Shown here: positions 8,293-17,832 of the stretch, piece by piece
How positions within the stretch are numbered: the first letter of the stretch is position 1
Layout of the letters: the number at the start of each line of letters is the position of its first letter
Assembly: GCA_965206195.1 (NCBI GenBank)
Contig: CBDBIZ010000011.1
Location: 1,054,001 to 1,118,000 of the forward strand
Direction: 5' to 3'
DNA length: 64,000 bases
DNA from: JAAOIF01 sp965206195
GTDB lineage: Bacteria > Pseudomonadota > Gammaproteobacteria > PS1 > Pseudothioglobaceae
The notes under the pieces: model-generated
Databases searched by the model: none
What the model was told of the DNA's origin: nothing
The model's input: only the letters and a program-made list of their open reading frames with translations
Program-made: the position numbers and the translations under genes

Positions 8293-10374
8293 CTAAGTGT
8301 CGTGGTCTTTTTGCTTCAAAGCCTCAACCACTTTGTTAATTACTCCTGCCCAATCCTCGTTAGTGGTTTGTCTAAAAAGCCGCATGCTATTAGGATACCA
8401 AGGTGAGTCTTCTCGCCCTATCAGCCACCGCCAGTCGGTGTTGTAGTCGGGTAGCAGCACCCAACAAGGGATGTTAAGACTGCCTGCTAAGTGGACTATA
8501 GCAGTATCTACTGAGATGACTAAGTCTAGTTGAGATACGATAGCCGCTGTGTCTGAGAAGTCTTGTATTTGATTACCTAAGTGCAGTATGGGTTGGTCTC
8601 GGGGCGGGTTACTGGCTTGCTCTTCTCCTGCGCCTTTTTGTAGGCTGATAAAAGTAATATTTTTATCAATACTCCATAGTGGCTTTAATACTGAAAGTGA
8701 GGGAATAGAACGATTGGCATCGTTTTTATGTATGGTTAGTCCTTTCCATACCAAGCCAATGTTAAAACTATCTTTGGGTAGTTTGTGTTGCCATCTTTGT
8801 CGTGCTGCTTTAGGAGAGGTGAGATAGGGGAGTTGATTGGGAATAGTCTCTAGGGTGGTATTAAAGTGTAGTGGTAGGCTCATGATAAAGACCCAGTAGT
8901 CTAGCCCTTTTAAGTTTTGAATGCGTTCAAACTCATTACTATCTAATAGATGGTCAATACAGTCTAAGTTTGCAAATAAACTTTTTAGGGGTGGTTTGCA
9001 AACTAACATAATCTGTTTCACACCTTTGTCTTGTTTTAACAGCGGTAGATAACGAATGCACTGGATTTCATCGCCGAAACCTTGTTCGAGATAGATGAGT
9101 AGGGATTTATTTGTTAACTCTTGTCCAAGGTATTGGGGGGTGGATATTTTAGGTGGTATGGCCATTCTATCTTTTTTATCAGCATGATAGCGAGATTCAA
9201 AGTTTTGCCAACCTTGCCTAAATTCACCTAAGCGTAATAATAATAAAGATAAATTTAATTGTGTCTCAGTGTGATTAGGGTCAAGCTTTAAGGCCTCTTG
9301 GTAAGATTGCTCTGCCCTATCAAAACGTTTTTGTTCTGCAAATAAAACACCTAAGTTGTTATATGCTTCAACATATTCTGGATTAAGCTTTAAAGTCTCT
9401 TGGTAAGATTGCTCTGCCTCATCAAAACGTTTTTGTTCTGCAAATAAAACACCTAAGTTGTTATATGCTTCAACATATTCTGGATTAAGCTTTAAAGCCT
9501 CTTGGTAAGATTGCTCTGCCTCATCAAAACGCTTTTGTTCTTTAAATAAAACACCTAAGTTGTTATATGCCTTAGCATCATTAGGGTTGAGTTTTAGGGC
9601 AGTTTGATAAGCTTGTTCTGCTTCCTCAAAACGCTTTTGTGCTGCGAATAAATTTCCAAGATTGTAATGCGTACCACGATAATTTTGATCAATAGTTAAA
9701 GCATTCTGATAGAACTCTTCCGCCTCGTTAAAACGCTTTTGTTCTTTAAATAAAACACCTAAGTTGTTATATGCCTTAGCATCATTAGGGTTGAGTTTTA
9801 GGGCAGTTTTATAGGTCTGTTCTGCCTCCTTAAAACGCTTTTGTTCTTTAAATAAAATACCTAAATTACTATGCACTCTGGCATCGTTGGGGTTAAGTTT
9901 TAGGGCGGTTTGATAAGCTTGTTCTGCCTCATCAAAACGCTTTAGCTTTTTGAGCAGACTGGCTAAGTTATTATAGACATCTGGGTGCTTCGGGTTTAGT
10001 TTGATAACTAATCGGTAATGGTGTTGTGCTTCACCAAAGCGTTTCTGTTGTAGCAGTAGATTGGCTAAGTTATTATGCGACTCGGTATTATTTGGGTTTA
10101 GTGTCAAACTTGTTTTAAAATACTTCTCAGCGGTACTGCTATTGCCAAGCATAGTAGCTATAACACCCGCATTAGATAGCAAGGTTGGCTCATTAGGAAA
10201 AGTAACTAATCCTTGTTCAAGTACAGCTAAGGCTTCTTTCATCTTGCCATTTTGGTAGAGTAGGGCAAAATTATTGACTACTTTATCCAAGGTAGGCTGG
10301 GATTGATTATTGGACTGCTTGTTAGTTGGAAGGGTTTGTGGTCTTTTGATTTTTTTTAGTTTGCTTCTTGCCAT
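8293..10374 (-). CDS. TPR-repeat protein with GT9-like C-terminal domain
   Basis: 693 residues. After a basic N terminus, residues about 30-400 are some eleven 34-residue tetratricopeptide repeats (consensus AEQAYQTALKLNPNDAKAYNNLG). Residues about 400-690 resemble the heptosyltransferase-like domain often found after TPRs in SPINDLY-type proteins (IYLEQGFGDEIQCIRYLPLL, FNIGLVWKGL, LDLVISVDTAIVHLAGSL, WRWLIGREDSPWYP). The role may be protein or surface glycosylation. Several repeats are almost identical at DNA level in 102-bp steps (9290-9920), which favours repeat gain and loss by recombination. No strong ribosome binding site is seen. Confidence 0.8.
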   Translation of the reverse strand: MARSKLKKIKRPQTLPTNKQSNNQSQPTLDKVVNNFALLYQNGKMKEALAVLEQGLVTFPNEPTLLSNAGVIATMLGNSSTAEKYFKTSLTLNPNNTESHNNLANLLLQQKRFGEAQHHYRLVIKLNPKHPDVYNNLASLLKKLKRFDEAEQAYQTALKLNPNDARVHSNLGILFKEQKRFKEAEQTYKTALKLNPNDAKAYNNLGVLFKEQKRFNEAEEFYQNALTIDQNYRGTHYNLGNLFAAQKRFEEAEQAYQTALKLNPNDAKAYNNLGVLFKEQKRFDEAEQSYQEALKLNPEYVEAYNNLGVLFAEQKRFDEAEQSYQETLKLNPEYVEAYNNLGVLFAEQKRFDRAEQSYQEALKLDPNHTETQLNLSLLLLRLGEFRQGWQNFESRYHADKKDRMAIPPKISTPQYLGQELTNKSLLIYLEQGFGDEIQCIRYLPLLKQDKGVKQIMLVCKPPLKSLFANLDCIDHLLDSNEFERIQNLKGLDYWVFIMSLPLHFNTTLETIPNQLPYLTSPKAARQRWQHKLPKDSFNIGLVWKGLTIHKNDANRSIPSLSVLKPLWSIDKNITFISLQKGAGEEQASNPPRDQPILHLGNQIQDFSDTAAIVSQLDLVISVDTAIVHLAGSLNIPCWVLLPDYNTDWRWLIGREDSPWYPNSMRLFRQTTNEDWAGVINKVVEALKQKDHDT

Positions 10375-10432
10375 AAGGAAATTTTACCATTTTATCTATT
10401 AACAACAAACAGCTCAAGTAAAAAACGCTACT

Positions 10433-11017
10433 GTGAACTCTTTTAGTAGTGTATGGACTAGGCAACAGTTTAAACATTTAAAGCAGACAAATACACCTAT
10501 TGAATGCTCATCTGTGGTCACAACAGATGCTAACGGTTTAATTAACCAAGCCACCCATCCTGCTAATGATAGTGACATGTTAACCAAGCAAATAAAAATC
10601 ATCAGGGGGTGCGAGTTTTGTATGACAAAGAAGTAGCCTCCCAAGCCAATAGTAAAGCACTGAGACGGTAAGGTTTAAGAGACGAAATGATGCGTAAAAA
10701 AACCTAAAGGCAAAGCCATGAGTCATTGGAATAAATTGCGCAACCAAGCAATCAGCAGTCGAAAGTTTGTGGTTGAGCGCCAAAGGCAAGCTCAAACGCA
10801 CTTATGGTTTGACAAGAGCAATATATCTTTGCTAGAAAAAGTTGCCAGTGAAGTAAACCTTAAAGCTATTGTTTATAATTTAACCAGAGTGGCGAATGTT
10901 TACAAGCCCTTAGTAAAACAACCTAATCTATTGTCTCGGCTGTTAGCTGGGTTGTTAAACAAGCAACAATTGATATTGTTACTATTGATTCATTCATTGT
11001 CTACCTCTACTGGTTAA
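10433..11017 (+). pseudogene. IS5-type transposase remnant
   Basis: Pieces of one transposase appear in successive frames: VVTTDANGLINQATHPANDSDML, then VLYDKEVASQANSKALRR followed by a stop, then KGKAMSHWNKLRNQAISSRKFVVER and ISLLEKVASEVNLKAIVYNLTRV. These match the catalytic core and C-terminal YREK-side segments of IS5 transposases. Frameshifts (one in an A run near 10700) and the missing N terminus mean it is dead. The C-terminal part is related to the fragment at 30826-31020. Confidence 0.75.
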
Positions 11018-11082
11018 TTTCCATTGCTCTTATACACACATTTTATCCTTAAGTCAAACTTAGTTCAAAATAAACAAAAAAT

Positions 11083-12477
11083 TTAAGACAATTCAATTAA
11101 AAGCGACTCCATACTGGATTTAGCATCACCAAATAGCATCCGAGTATTTTCTTTAGTAAATAATGGATTATCGACACCCGAATAACCTTTTGACATTCCG
11201 CGTTTAAGTACGATTGTTATTTTACTATGCCAAACTTCAAGTACTGGCATTCCTGCAATAGGACTATCAGGATTATCCAACGCAGCAGGATTAACCGTAT
11301 CATTGGCACCAATGACAATAGTGACATCGATATTGGGGAAATCATCATTTATCTCTTCCATTTCAAATACGGCATCGTAGGGAATCTTTGCTTCTGCTAA
11401 TAAGACATTCATATGGCCTGGCATACGACCCGCAACTGGGTGAATACCAAAACGGACATTTACCCCTTTACTCATCAATAGTTGGGTAATACCGCATACC
11501 GCATGTTGTGCGTGTGCAACCGCCATACCATAACCTGGAACAATCATTACTTTTTTAGCTTGATTTAATAATGTCGCAGCAGTGGCGATATCGATACTAA
11601 TAGTTTCACCTTGATCATTCACAGTACCACTTTGAGATAATTTTGTAGTACCAAACCCACCCATAATGACACTAATAAAGTTGCGATTCATTGCCTTACA
11701 AATAATATAGCTTAAAATTGCGCCACTACTACCGACTAAAGCACCAACAATAATTAGCAAATCGTTGGACAACATGAAACCAGTTGCAGCAGCAGCCCAA
11801 CCAGAATAACTATTTAGCATTGAGATGACCACGGGCATATCAGCACCGCCAATTGCAATCACCATATGTATGCCGTAAATTATGCCTATAGCGGTCATAA
11901 TATAAAGTGCCATATAGGCTACTTCTGGTGATGCTGGGGCTACAAACAGCCAGCCTAAAATCAAGGTAACTGTAAACAAAAGCAAATTTAGAGCATGACG
12001 ACCTGGTAACAACAAGGGTTTACCATTAAGTATGGCACTGAGTTTGCCAAAAGCAATAATGGAGCCCGAAAAAGTCAAAGCACCAATATAAATGCTCAAA
12101 TAAACCTCTATATCATGAATGATTTTTTCAGTACCACTAAAGTGAATACTAGTATCCATGTAGTTGTTATAGCCAATGAGTACCGCCGCTAAACCAACCA
12201 AACTATGTAATATGGCGACAAGCTGAGGCATTTGTACCATTTGTACGCGCGTAGCGACAGTTAAGCCCAATAGCGAACCAATCGCCATGGTTATTACAAT
12301 CATTAAATAATTGGTAACCGAACTGTTTAATATAGTTGCTGAAACTGCAAATATCATTCCTGAAATACCGTACAATATTCCTTTGCGTGCACTTTCATGA
12401 CTTCTTAGGCCACCTAAAGCAAGAATAAAGAGGATGGCTGCACCGAGGTAAGTTGCAGCAATAAGATTTTCAGACAT
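11083..12477 (-). CDS. pntB: NAD(P) transhydrogenase subunit beta
   Basis: 464 residues, typical length. The membrane enzyme couples hydride transfer between NADH and NADP+ to proton translocation. About nine membrane segments fill residues 1-270 and the NADP(H)-binding domain III follows (VMIVPGYGMAVAHAQHAV, GIHPVAGRMPGHMNVLLAEA, IVIGANDTVNPAALD, ending VLKRGMSKGYSGVDNPLF). It is 14 bases downstream of pntA and ends toward the IS5 remnant. Confidence 0.97.
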   Translation of the reverse strand: MSENLIAATYLGAAILFILALGGLRSHESARKGILYGISGMIFAVSATILNSSVTNYLMIVITMAIGSLLGLTVATRVQMVQMPQLVAILHSLVGLAAVLIGYNNYMDTSIHFSGTEKIIHDIEVYLSIYIGALTFSGSIIAFGKLSAILNGKPLLLPGRHALNLLLFTVTLILGWLFVAPASPEVAYMALYIMTAIGIIYGIHMVIAIGGADMPVVISMLNSYSGWAAAATGFMLSNDLLIIVGALVGSSGAILSYIICKAMNRNFISVIMGGFGTTKLSQSGTVNDQGETISIDIATAATLLNQAKKVMIVPGYGMAVAHAQHAVCGITQLLMSKGVNVRFGIHPVAGRMPGHMNVLLAEAKIPYDAVFEMEEINDDFPNIDVTIVIGANDTVNPAALDNPDSPIAGMPVLEVWHSKITIVLKRGMSKGYSGVDNPLFTKENTRMLFGDAKSSMESLLIELS

Positions 12478-12491
12478 AAAATATCCTTAAA

Positions 12492-14060
12492 TTATTTAGT
12501 AAACATCTTAAGCATACGACGAGTGACAGAAAAACCGCCAACAATATTAATACTCGCAATCAAAATAGCAAAACTAGACCACCACATAATGGTATCTACC
12601 GATGACGACACTTGAAGTAAGGCGCCTAAAATGATAATACTACTAATGGCATTGGTGATACTCATTAAAGGCGTATGAAGCGAAGTTGACACATTCCAAA
12701 TCACCATATAACCCACAAAACAAGCTAGTATGAATATACTAAAGTGTGCCATAAAAGAAGCTGGAGCGATCAAACCCAATCCCCATAAAATACATCCACC
12801 GAGTGCAGCAAGCGCAATATCTCGGATGGATCTATTTAGGACTGACTCTTCTTTATCTGCCATGGGGATAATTTCCACATCGCTAGCTTGGCTTTTAGTG
12901 GCTACTTTAGCAGGTGCAGGAGCAATGGGTAGTGCCCAGGTAATGACACCATCTTTCACCACGGTAGTTGCACGAATCACCTCGTCTTCCATATTAATTA
13001 TAATTTGACCATTTTTATCTGGTGTCAACTCGACCAATAAATGAAACATATTTGACGCATAGAGCTGACTCGATTGTGCGGCTAATCGACTAGGTAGATT
13101 GCAGTATCCTATGATGGTTACACCATGTTTTATCACTATTTCATGTACTTCTGTGAGTGCGCAATTTCCCCCCTGTTCTGCCGCCAAATCTACAATGACA
13201 CTACCTTGTTTCATGGACTTCACCATATCAGCTGTAATTAACAAAGGCGCAGGTTTTCCAGGGATTAGTGCGGTAGTAATAATAATATCAACATCCTTTG
13301 CTTGTTCAGCAAACAAGATCATTTCTGCATCGATAAATTCTTTACTCATGGTTTTTGCATAACCACCTGCACCACTAGAATCTTCTGAAAAATCAAGTTC
13401 TAGAAATTCTGCATCTAAACTCAATATTTGCTCTTTTACTTCAAGCCTGGTATCAAAAGCACGAACAATCGCACCTAAGGATTTTGCTGTGCCTATAGCA
13501 GATAATCCTGCAACACCAGCGCCAATCACCATCACCTTGGCAGGTGTAATTCTTCCTGCCGCTGTAATTTGACCGGTAAAAAAACGTCCAAAAGCATTGG
13601 CTGCTTCGATGACCGCCCTGTAACCTGCAATATTAGCCATTGAACTGAGGGCGTCCATTTTTTGTGCACGTGAAATACGCGGGACTGCATCCATTGCCAA
13701 TACAGTAACTTTTTGAGCTGCCAGTCTTTGTAATAACGCTTCATTTTGCGCAGGCCAAATGAAACTCATTAATATTGTTCCTGCCTTCATTGCTGAAATT
13801 TCATCAAAGTCGTTGTTTGCTTCCAATATTGGTGCACGAACTTTTAATACTATATCTGCATCAATAAAAAGCAAACTAGCATCATCTACAATTTTTGCGC
13901 CAACAGACTGGTATTCCATATCAGTAAAACTTGCTGCAACACCTGCATTCGTTTCAATGGACACATCAAAACCTAAGTCAATTAATTGAGTGACAACAGA
14001 AGGCGTCGTTGCTACTCGTTTTTCACCAGGATAGCGTTCTTTTGGAATTATAATTTTCAT
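12492..14060 (-). CDS. pntA: NAD(P) transhydrogenase subunit alpha
   Basis: 522 residues, a fused form with the soluble NAD(H)-binding domain I (KIIIPKERYPGEKRVATTP, then the Rossmann segment MVIGAGVAGLSAIGTAKSLGA at about 170-195) and the C-terminal membrane domain of four segments. The fused layout is that of Escherichia coli PntA. It precedes pntB. It lies on the same strand as, and just downstream of, the CO dehydrogenase accessory genes, but is separated from them by an IS end fragment, so a joint transcript is uncertain. Confidence 0.97.
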   Translation of the reverse strand: MKIIIPKERYPGEKRVATTPSVVTQLIDLGFDVSIETNAGVAASFTDMEYQSVGAKIVDDASLLFIDADIVLKVRAPILEANNDFDEISAMKAGTILMSFIWPAQNEALLQRLAAQKVTVLAMDAVPRISRAQKMDALSSMANIAGYRAVIEAANAFGRFFTGQITAAGRITPAKVMVIGAGVAGLSAIGTAKSLGAIVRAFDTRLEVKEQILSLDAEFLELDFSEDSSGAGGYAKTMSKEFIDAEMILFAEQAKDVDIIITTALIPGKPAPLLITADMVKSMKQGSVIVDLAAEQGGNCALTEVHEIVIKHGVTIIGYCNLPSRLAAQSSQLYASNMFHLLVELTPDKNGQIIINMEDEVIRATTVVKDGVITWALPIAPAPAKVATKSQASDVEIIPMADKEESVLNRSIRDIALAALGGCILWGLGLIAPASFMAHFSIFILACFVGYMVIWNVSTSLHTPLMSITNAISSIIILGALLQVSSSVDTIMWWSSFAILIASINIVGGFSVTRRMLKMFTK

Positions 14061-14123
14061 ATTATTACTTTTTTTGATAAATCAAGATAATACTTAGTAT
14101 AGTTTTTTGCTGGTTAAAAAATT

Positions 14124-14146
14124 TATAATTTAGTGTCCAGTTTTTT
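14124..14146. repeat. Solo left end of the IS3-family element
   Basis: TATAATTTAGTGTCCAGTTT and the following Ts (23 bases) are the exact reverse complement of the left end of the IS3 element near 961-983. No transposase sequence accompanies it. It lies between the coxI-like gene and pntA and is a footprint of a former copy or of a non-autonomous derivative. Confidence 0.7.
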
Positions 14147-14167
14147 TGGCAGTTCAGTATTATTTTG

Positions 14168-14977
14168 TTACTGGTGATTTTCGGTTTCCATTTTTAGCTT
14201 GTCACGCATACGCATTCCACTACCTTGGCGGCGCACCATAACAATCTCAGCGATAATGCATAAGGCTATTTCTTCAGGTGTGCGTGCACCAAGATCTAAT
14301 CCAGATGGTGCCATAACTCGTTCAATATCACTTTCAGCAAACTCTTCTTCGCGTATATATTCTAATATTAAGCGGGAGCGTTTGCGACTAGCAACCAAAC
14401 CTATATAACTAGCTTGTGAGTTCAAAGCCTGCGTTATTGATTCATGGTCGCCTCTGTGTTGGGTGGCAATTACAACAAAATCATCTTCTACAGGAAGGAG
14501 TTGCTCATACAAAACATCGTCGGTAATTAGGCGTGACGCGTTTGGAAAATGATTCGAATCTGCAATAGGGTCGTTGACCACAACTTGAAGCCCTGTTAAA
14601 TCACCTAAAAGGCACAAACATTCAGCAATACGTCCATGACCCATAATCCATAGTGTGGGTTTCAGCATTATCGGCTCAATATATACCCGCATATGACCTC
14701 CACAGGGCATTCCTATACCAAGCATCTCATCATCAAGGTCAATGTCAATGATTGAAGTTTGACCGGATTTGACGCATTTTAATGCGGCATCACAGCATGT
14801 CGCCTCGGCACAACCACCACCAATCCATCCACCAACAACCACTCCTTCGTAACTAATAACCGCCTTGGAACCAGTTTTTGCCGACACCGATCCAACGGTT
14901 TCTACCACGGTAGCAACTGCATAGGGATTACCCTTAGATCGCATTTCCATCAATATATCAAGTATTTCTTTTGCCAT
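14168..14977 (-). CDS. coxI: XdhC/CoxI-family Mo-hydroxylase maturation protein
   Basis: 269 residues. XdhC_CoxI domain at the N terminus (AVATVVETVGSVSAKTGSKAVI, GGWIGGGCAEA, CGGHMRVYIEP) and XdhC Rossmann domain from about residue 105 (LWIMGHGRIAECL, VVIATQHRGDHESI, YIGLVASRKRSRLIL, GARTPEEIALCI). XdhC proteins bind the molybdenum cofactor and help sulfurate and insert it. This and the second XdhC-like gene at 15614-16648 are both in the cox locus, so they most likely mature the CO dehydrogenase. It is the last gene of the run before pntA. Confidence 0.85.
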   Translation of the reverse strand: MAKEILDILMEMRSKGNPYAVATVVETVGSVSAKTGSKAVISYEGVVVGGWIGGGCAEATCCDAALKCVKSGQTSIIDIDLDDEMLGIGMPCGGHMRVYIEPIMLKPTLWIMGHGRIAECLCLLGDLTGLQVVVNDPIADSNHFPNASRLITDDVLYEQLLPVEDDFVVIATQHRGDHESITQALNSQASYIGLVASRKRSRLILEYIREEEFAESDIERVMAPSGLDLGARTPEEIALCIIAEIVMVRRQGSGMRMRDKLKMETENHQ

Positions 14978-15020
14978 AGTGTCATCTCTATTATTTAGTA
15001 AATTTTTTTTATTTTTCGTC

Positions 15021-15617
15021 TTAAAGTGTTTGCTGAAAGGTGGCGTAATCCTGAGGAGTGTCTAAATCAACAACCACATGGTTTGTGTCCATTGCTATGG
15101 TGGTTACCATGTCTGGGTTATTCTCAATCAGATGCGTACAACCAAGGTTGTGCTGACCGTTTAGAATCGCTTCTTTGTGTTTGTGTGCAAGAATAATTGG
15201 GTTTCCTCGCTTGCCTTGGTAGGTTGGTATCAGTATGGTCTCTTGGTTATGTTTTCCAAAAGCATCGATAAGAATGTTAATATCCGTGGATTGCAGTAAC
15301 GGTTGATCTGATAGGCAAATCATCACCCCGTCGCAGGGTCGAGATAACGACTCCAAACCCTTATGTACCGAGGTCATCTGTCCCTCATAATAAATGTCAT
15401 TCAACACAATTTTTACCGCTAACCCCTCTAGCAAAAGTCGAACCTTGTCAGACTGATAACCAATTACAACCAGTAGTTCTTGTAGTTGTGATGCAAACAG
15501 TATATTTGCTGTACGACGCAATAACGGTACTCCATCAACATCCATTTCCAGTTTGTTGACTTCTCCCATGCGTCTAGATTCCCCTGCAGCAAGCAAAATA
15601 GCAGAAATACGATTCAT
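15021..15617 (-). CDS. mocA: MocA-like molybdenum cofactor cytidylyltransferase
   Basis: 198 residues. A MobA-like nucleotidyltransferase: AILLAAGESRRMGEVNKLEM at the N terminus (nucleotide loop), DGVPLLRRT, VVIGYQSDKV, GVMICLSDQPLL (metal-binding Asp region) and ILIPTYQGKRGNPIIL. CO dehydrogenases carry molybdopterin cytosine dinucleotide, made by MocA-type enzymes, and the position between two xdhC-like genes supports MocA over MobA. It overlaps the upstream gene by 4 bases. Confidence 0.85.
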   Translation of the reverse strand: MNRISAILLAAGESRRMGEVNKLEMDVDGVPLLRRTANILFASQLQELLVVIGYQSDKVRLLLEGLAVKIVLNDIYYEGQMTSVHKGLESLSRPCDGVMICLSDQPLLQSTDINILIDAFGKHNQETILIPTYQGKRGNPIILAHKHKEAILNGQHNLGCTHLIENNPDMVTTIAMDTNHVVVDLDTPQDYATFQQTL

Positions 15618-16648
15618 ACTGAGGTGTCTTCAGTTTGTAAATACTGCTGTGGAGATTTCTCAAAACTGTGTTGACAACCTGCGCAGCAAAAATAGAAAAG
15701 ATTGCCTTGATAGGTAAATTGATGTTCAGCTTTTGCAATTTCCACTTTCATATTACAAACTGGATCAATCGCTGTTTTGCTATTTGCATCTCCATCCGTA
15801 TTCGCACAACAACTTTTGACATTGGTTGATGTGTCATCTGCCAACGACATATCACTAGAACACTGCTCACGGCGAGATTTGACCAATCCAGCCAACACCG
15901 ATAGGGCAATTTCTTCAGGCGTGATTGCACCAATCTCAACACCAACTGGTGCAAGAATTACATCCAATTCACTTTGTTCGTGTCCGCGCTCGAGGAGATA
16001 TTGTTTTATCTTCTCAACTTTACGCTCACTAGCAACAAACCCAATATAGTCAGAACCGGTTAATAATGCCGTTTCTAAACTCTGCTCATCTTTTCTACCC
16101 TGTGTTGCAACAATCACAAAAGGCGGTGTAGCAAAATTCAATGCTGATGTATCCAGTCCATCAATAATCTGTATAGCATCAGGATACAAGGATTCATCAG
16201 CACCGGGGAACATTGCCGTAACATCAAAACCGACACGATGTGCAAGTATAGACAAAGCCTGTGCACTTGGCGTCACACCAATAATTAGCAACGCAGGTTT
16301 GGGAATAACTGGGTCAATAAAAATATCCAAAATACCTCCACTATGGCAGCTCATGTCAAAATTAATAATACCATCTTCCACTGAGCCTTCCTTAGTAGGA
16401 CTGACTCGAATCAGGCGTGCTTGGCCATCATTCAGGACCTTTTTAACAGTGTCTATAACCGCTGGCTGAGCACAGCCACCACCTATCCAGCCTTGAATTG
16501 ACCCACTCGCATCCACAATCGCCTTGGCGCCAGGTTTTGCAGAAGTAGGTGATTCGCAACGTACGACAGTTACTAGTGCAAAAGGCTGGTGTTGTCTTTT
16601 AAGTTCGCTGGCTTTTTCCAATATGACATCGGTTTCTATCATTTTCAA
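15614..16648 (-). CDS. coxF: CoxF-like XdhC protein with C-terminal YHS domain
   Basis: 344 residues. Residues 1-260 are XdhC-like (FALVTVVRCESPTSAKPGAKAI, GWIGGGCAQP, PALLIIGVTPSAQAL, VIVATQGRKDEQSL, GAITPEEIALSVLAGLV). After a linker with paired Cys (KSCCAN) come about 45 residues of YHS type: DPVCNMKVEIAKAEHQFTYQ, then FYFCCAGCQHSFEKSP. YHS domains bind metals in copper and other metal proteins. CO dehydrogenase has a Mo-S-Cu centre, so a role of this domain in copper handling is an attractive inference. It overlaps the neighbours on both sides by 4 bases. Confidence 0.8.
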   Translation of the reverse strand: MKMIETDVILEKASELKRQHQPFALVTVVRCESPTSAKPGAKAIVDASGSIQGWIGGGCAQPAVIDTVKKVLNDGQARLIRVSPTKEGSVEDGIINFDMSCHSGGILDIFIDPVIPKPALLIIGVTPSAQALSILAHRVGFDVTAMFPGADESLYPDAIQIIDGLDTSALNFATPPFVIVATQGRKDEQSLETALLTGSDYIGFVASERKVEKIKQYLLERGHEQSELDVILAPVGVEIGAITPEEIALSVLAGLVKSRREQCSSDMSLADDTSTNVKSCCANTDGDANSKTAIDPVCNMKVEIAKAEHQFTYQGNLFYFCCAGCQHSFEKSPQQYLQTEDTSV

Positions 16649-17832
16649 ATACTTCTGGTTAGTTCTGTTTCTAAATTATAGAGGCTTTCTAAATTATGTG
16701 CTGACGCAAATAAATCAAGGTGTGGTAGTGCAGCCAACATACTACCTGTCTTAGTTTCATAACCTGATCGACCAAGCAAAGGGTTTAACCATATTAATTT
16801 CCGACAACGACTCTTAATAAGTTCTAATTGTTTTCCAAGTAGTTGTGGCTTTCCAGTATCTAATCCATCGCTAATTATTATCACAACCGTATTAGTATTA
16901 AGACGATGCTTGTAATTAGTGAGAAAACTCTCAAAACATTCACCAATTCGCGTACCTCCAGACCAACCTGATGATATTAATGATAGCTTCTTTTTTACTT
17001 TAGCAAGGTTAGGTTGGTGCAAGGCGTCACTAATATGTACCATACGAGTATGAAATGCAAAGGCATCTGCATCTCTAAATATGTTAACAATTCCGTGTGC
17101 AAAACGCAAAAAAATATAACTGTACAGAGACATGGAACGACTTACATCAATCAGTATGAGTAATCGAGGCTGATTTTTACGATTGTGATTAAATGCCAGT
17201 TTCAACGGAATGCCACCATAACGCAAACTCTTTCGCACTGTCTGACATATATCAATACGCCGACCTTGAGATTTAATTTTCTGCCGTCTGATTATACGTC
17301 GTCGCATCTTCTTAGCCAGACGCTTAATCAAATTATCCATCTCGTTCATTTGATCAGTATCTGAAATAAACTGAAAATCTGTGCGAGCTAAAACCTCATG
17401 ACAACTTGCACCCTCACGTACCCCACCATTGTCAACATCCTCACCATCTCCTTGTCCACCCTGATCAACATCAGAAGCCGCCCCTTTCACGACATTCAGA
17501 CCTGAAGAAATTAATTTACGCTCTCTCACAGGAGCGCCCACAAACGATTCGCTACAAATCGGCTGCTTAGCAACTGCTAACCAATAGGTATTAAACAAGG
17601 TATCAAAGCGATTCCAATCGTTTTTATTGATACAAAGCAGACTACGCAATCCCCAACGTAAATGTTGTAAATCAGTGACATTACATATATGAGCAACCAA
17701 TTGTGCGTCAATTATTTCAGTAATACCTGCCTGAAAACCGTTGTCACGTGCCAAATGCACAAATGACAGTATTCTCTTTTGCAGTATGTCTGCAATTAAT
17801 GGGTTATTTAACTTAAGGGTATTGAGACTCAT
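16645..17832 (-). CDS. coxE: CoxE-like VWA-domain protein
   Basis: 395 residues. N-terminal helical region, an acidic/Gly-rich linker at about 130-150, then a VWA_CoxE domain from about 200: RLLILIDVSRSMSLYSYIFL is the MIDAS DxSxS, with GWSGGTRIGECFESFL and VVIIISDGLDTG. CoxE works with the AAA+ protein CoxD to assemble the copper-sulfur part of the CO dehydrogenase site. It overlaps coxD and coxF by 4 bases each. Confidence 0.85.
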   Translation of the reverse strand: MSLNTLKLNNPLIADILQKRILSFVHLARDNGFQAGITEIIDAQLVAHICNVTDLQHLRWGLRSLLCINKNDWNRFDTLFNTYWLAVAKQPICSESFVGAPVRERKLISSGLNVVKGAASDVDQGGQGDGEDVDNGGVREGASCHEVLARTDFQFISDTDQMNEMDNLIKRLAKKMRRRIIRRQKIKSQGRRIDICQTVRKSLRYGGIPLKLAFNHNRKNQPRLLILIDVSRSMSLYSYIFLRFAHGIVNIFRDADAFAFHTRMVHISDALHQPNLAKVKKKLSLISSGWSGGTRIGECFESFLTNYKHRLNTNTVVIIISDGLDTGKPQLLGKQLELIKSRCRKLIWLNPLLGRSGYETKTGSMLAALPHLDLFASAHNLESLYNLETELTRSI

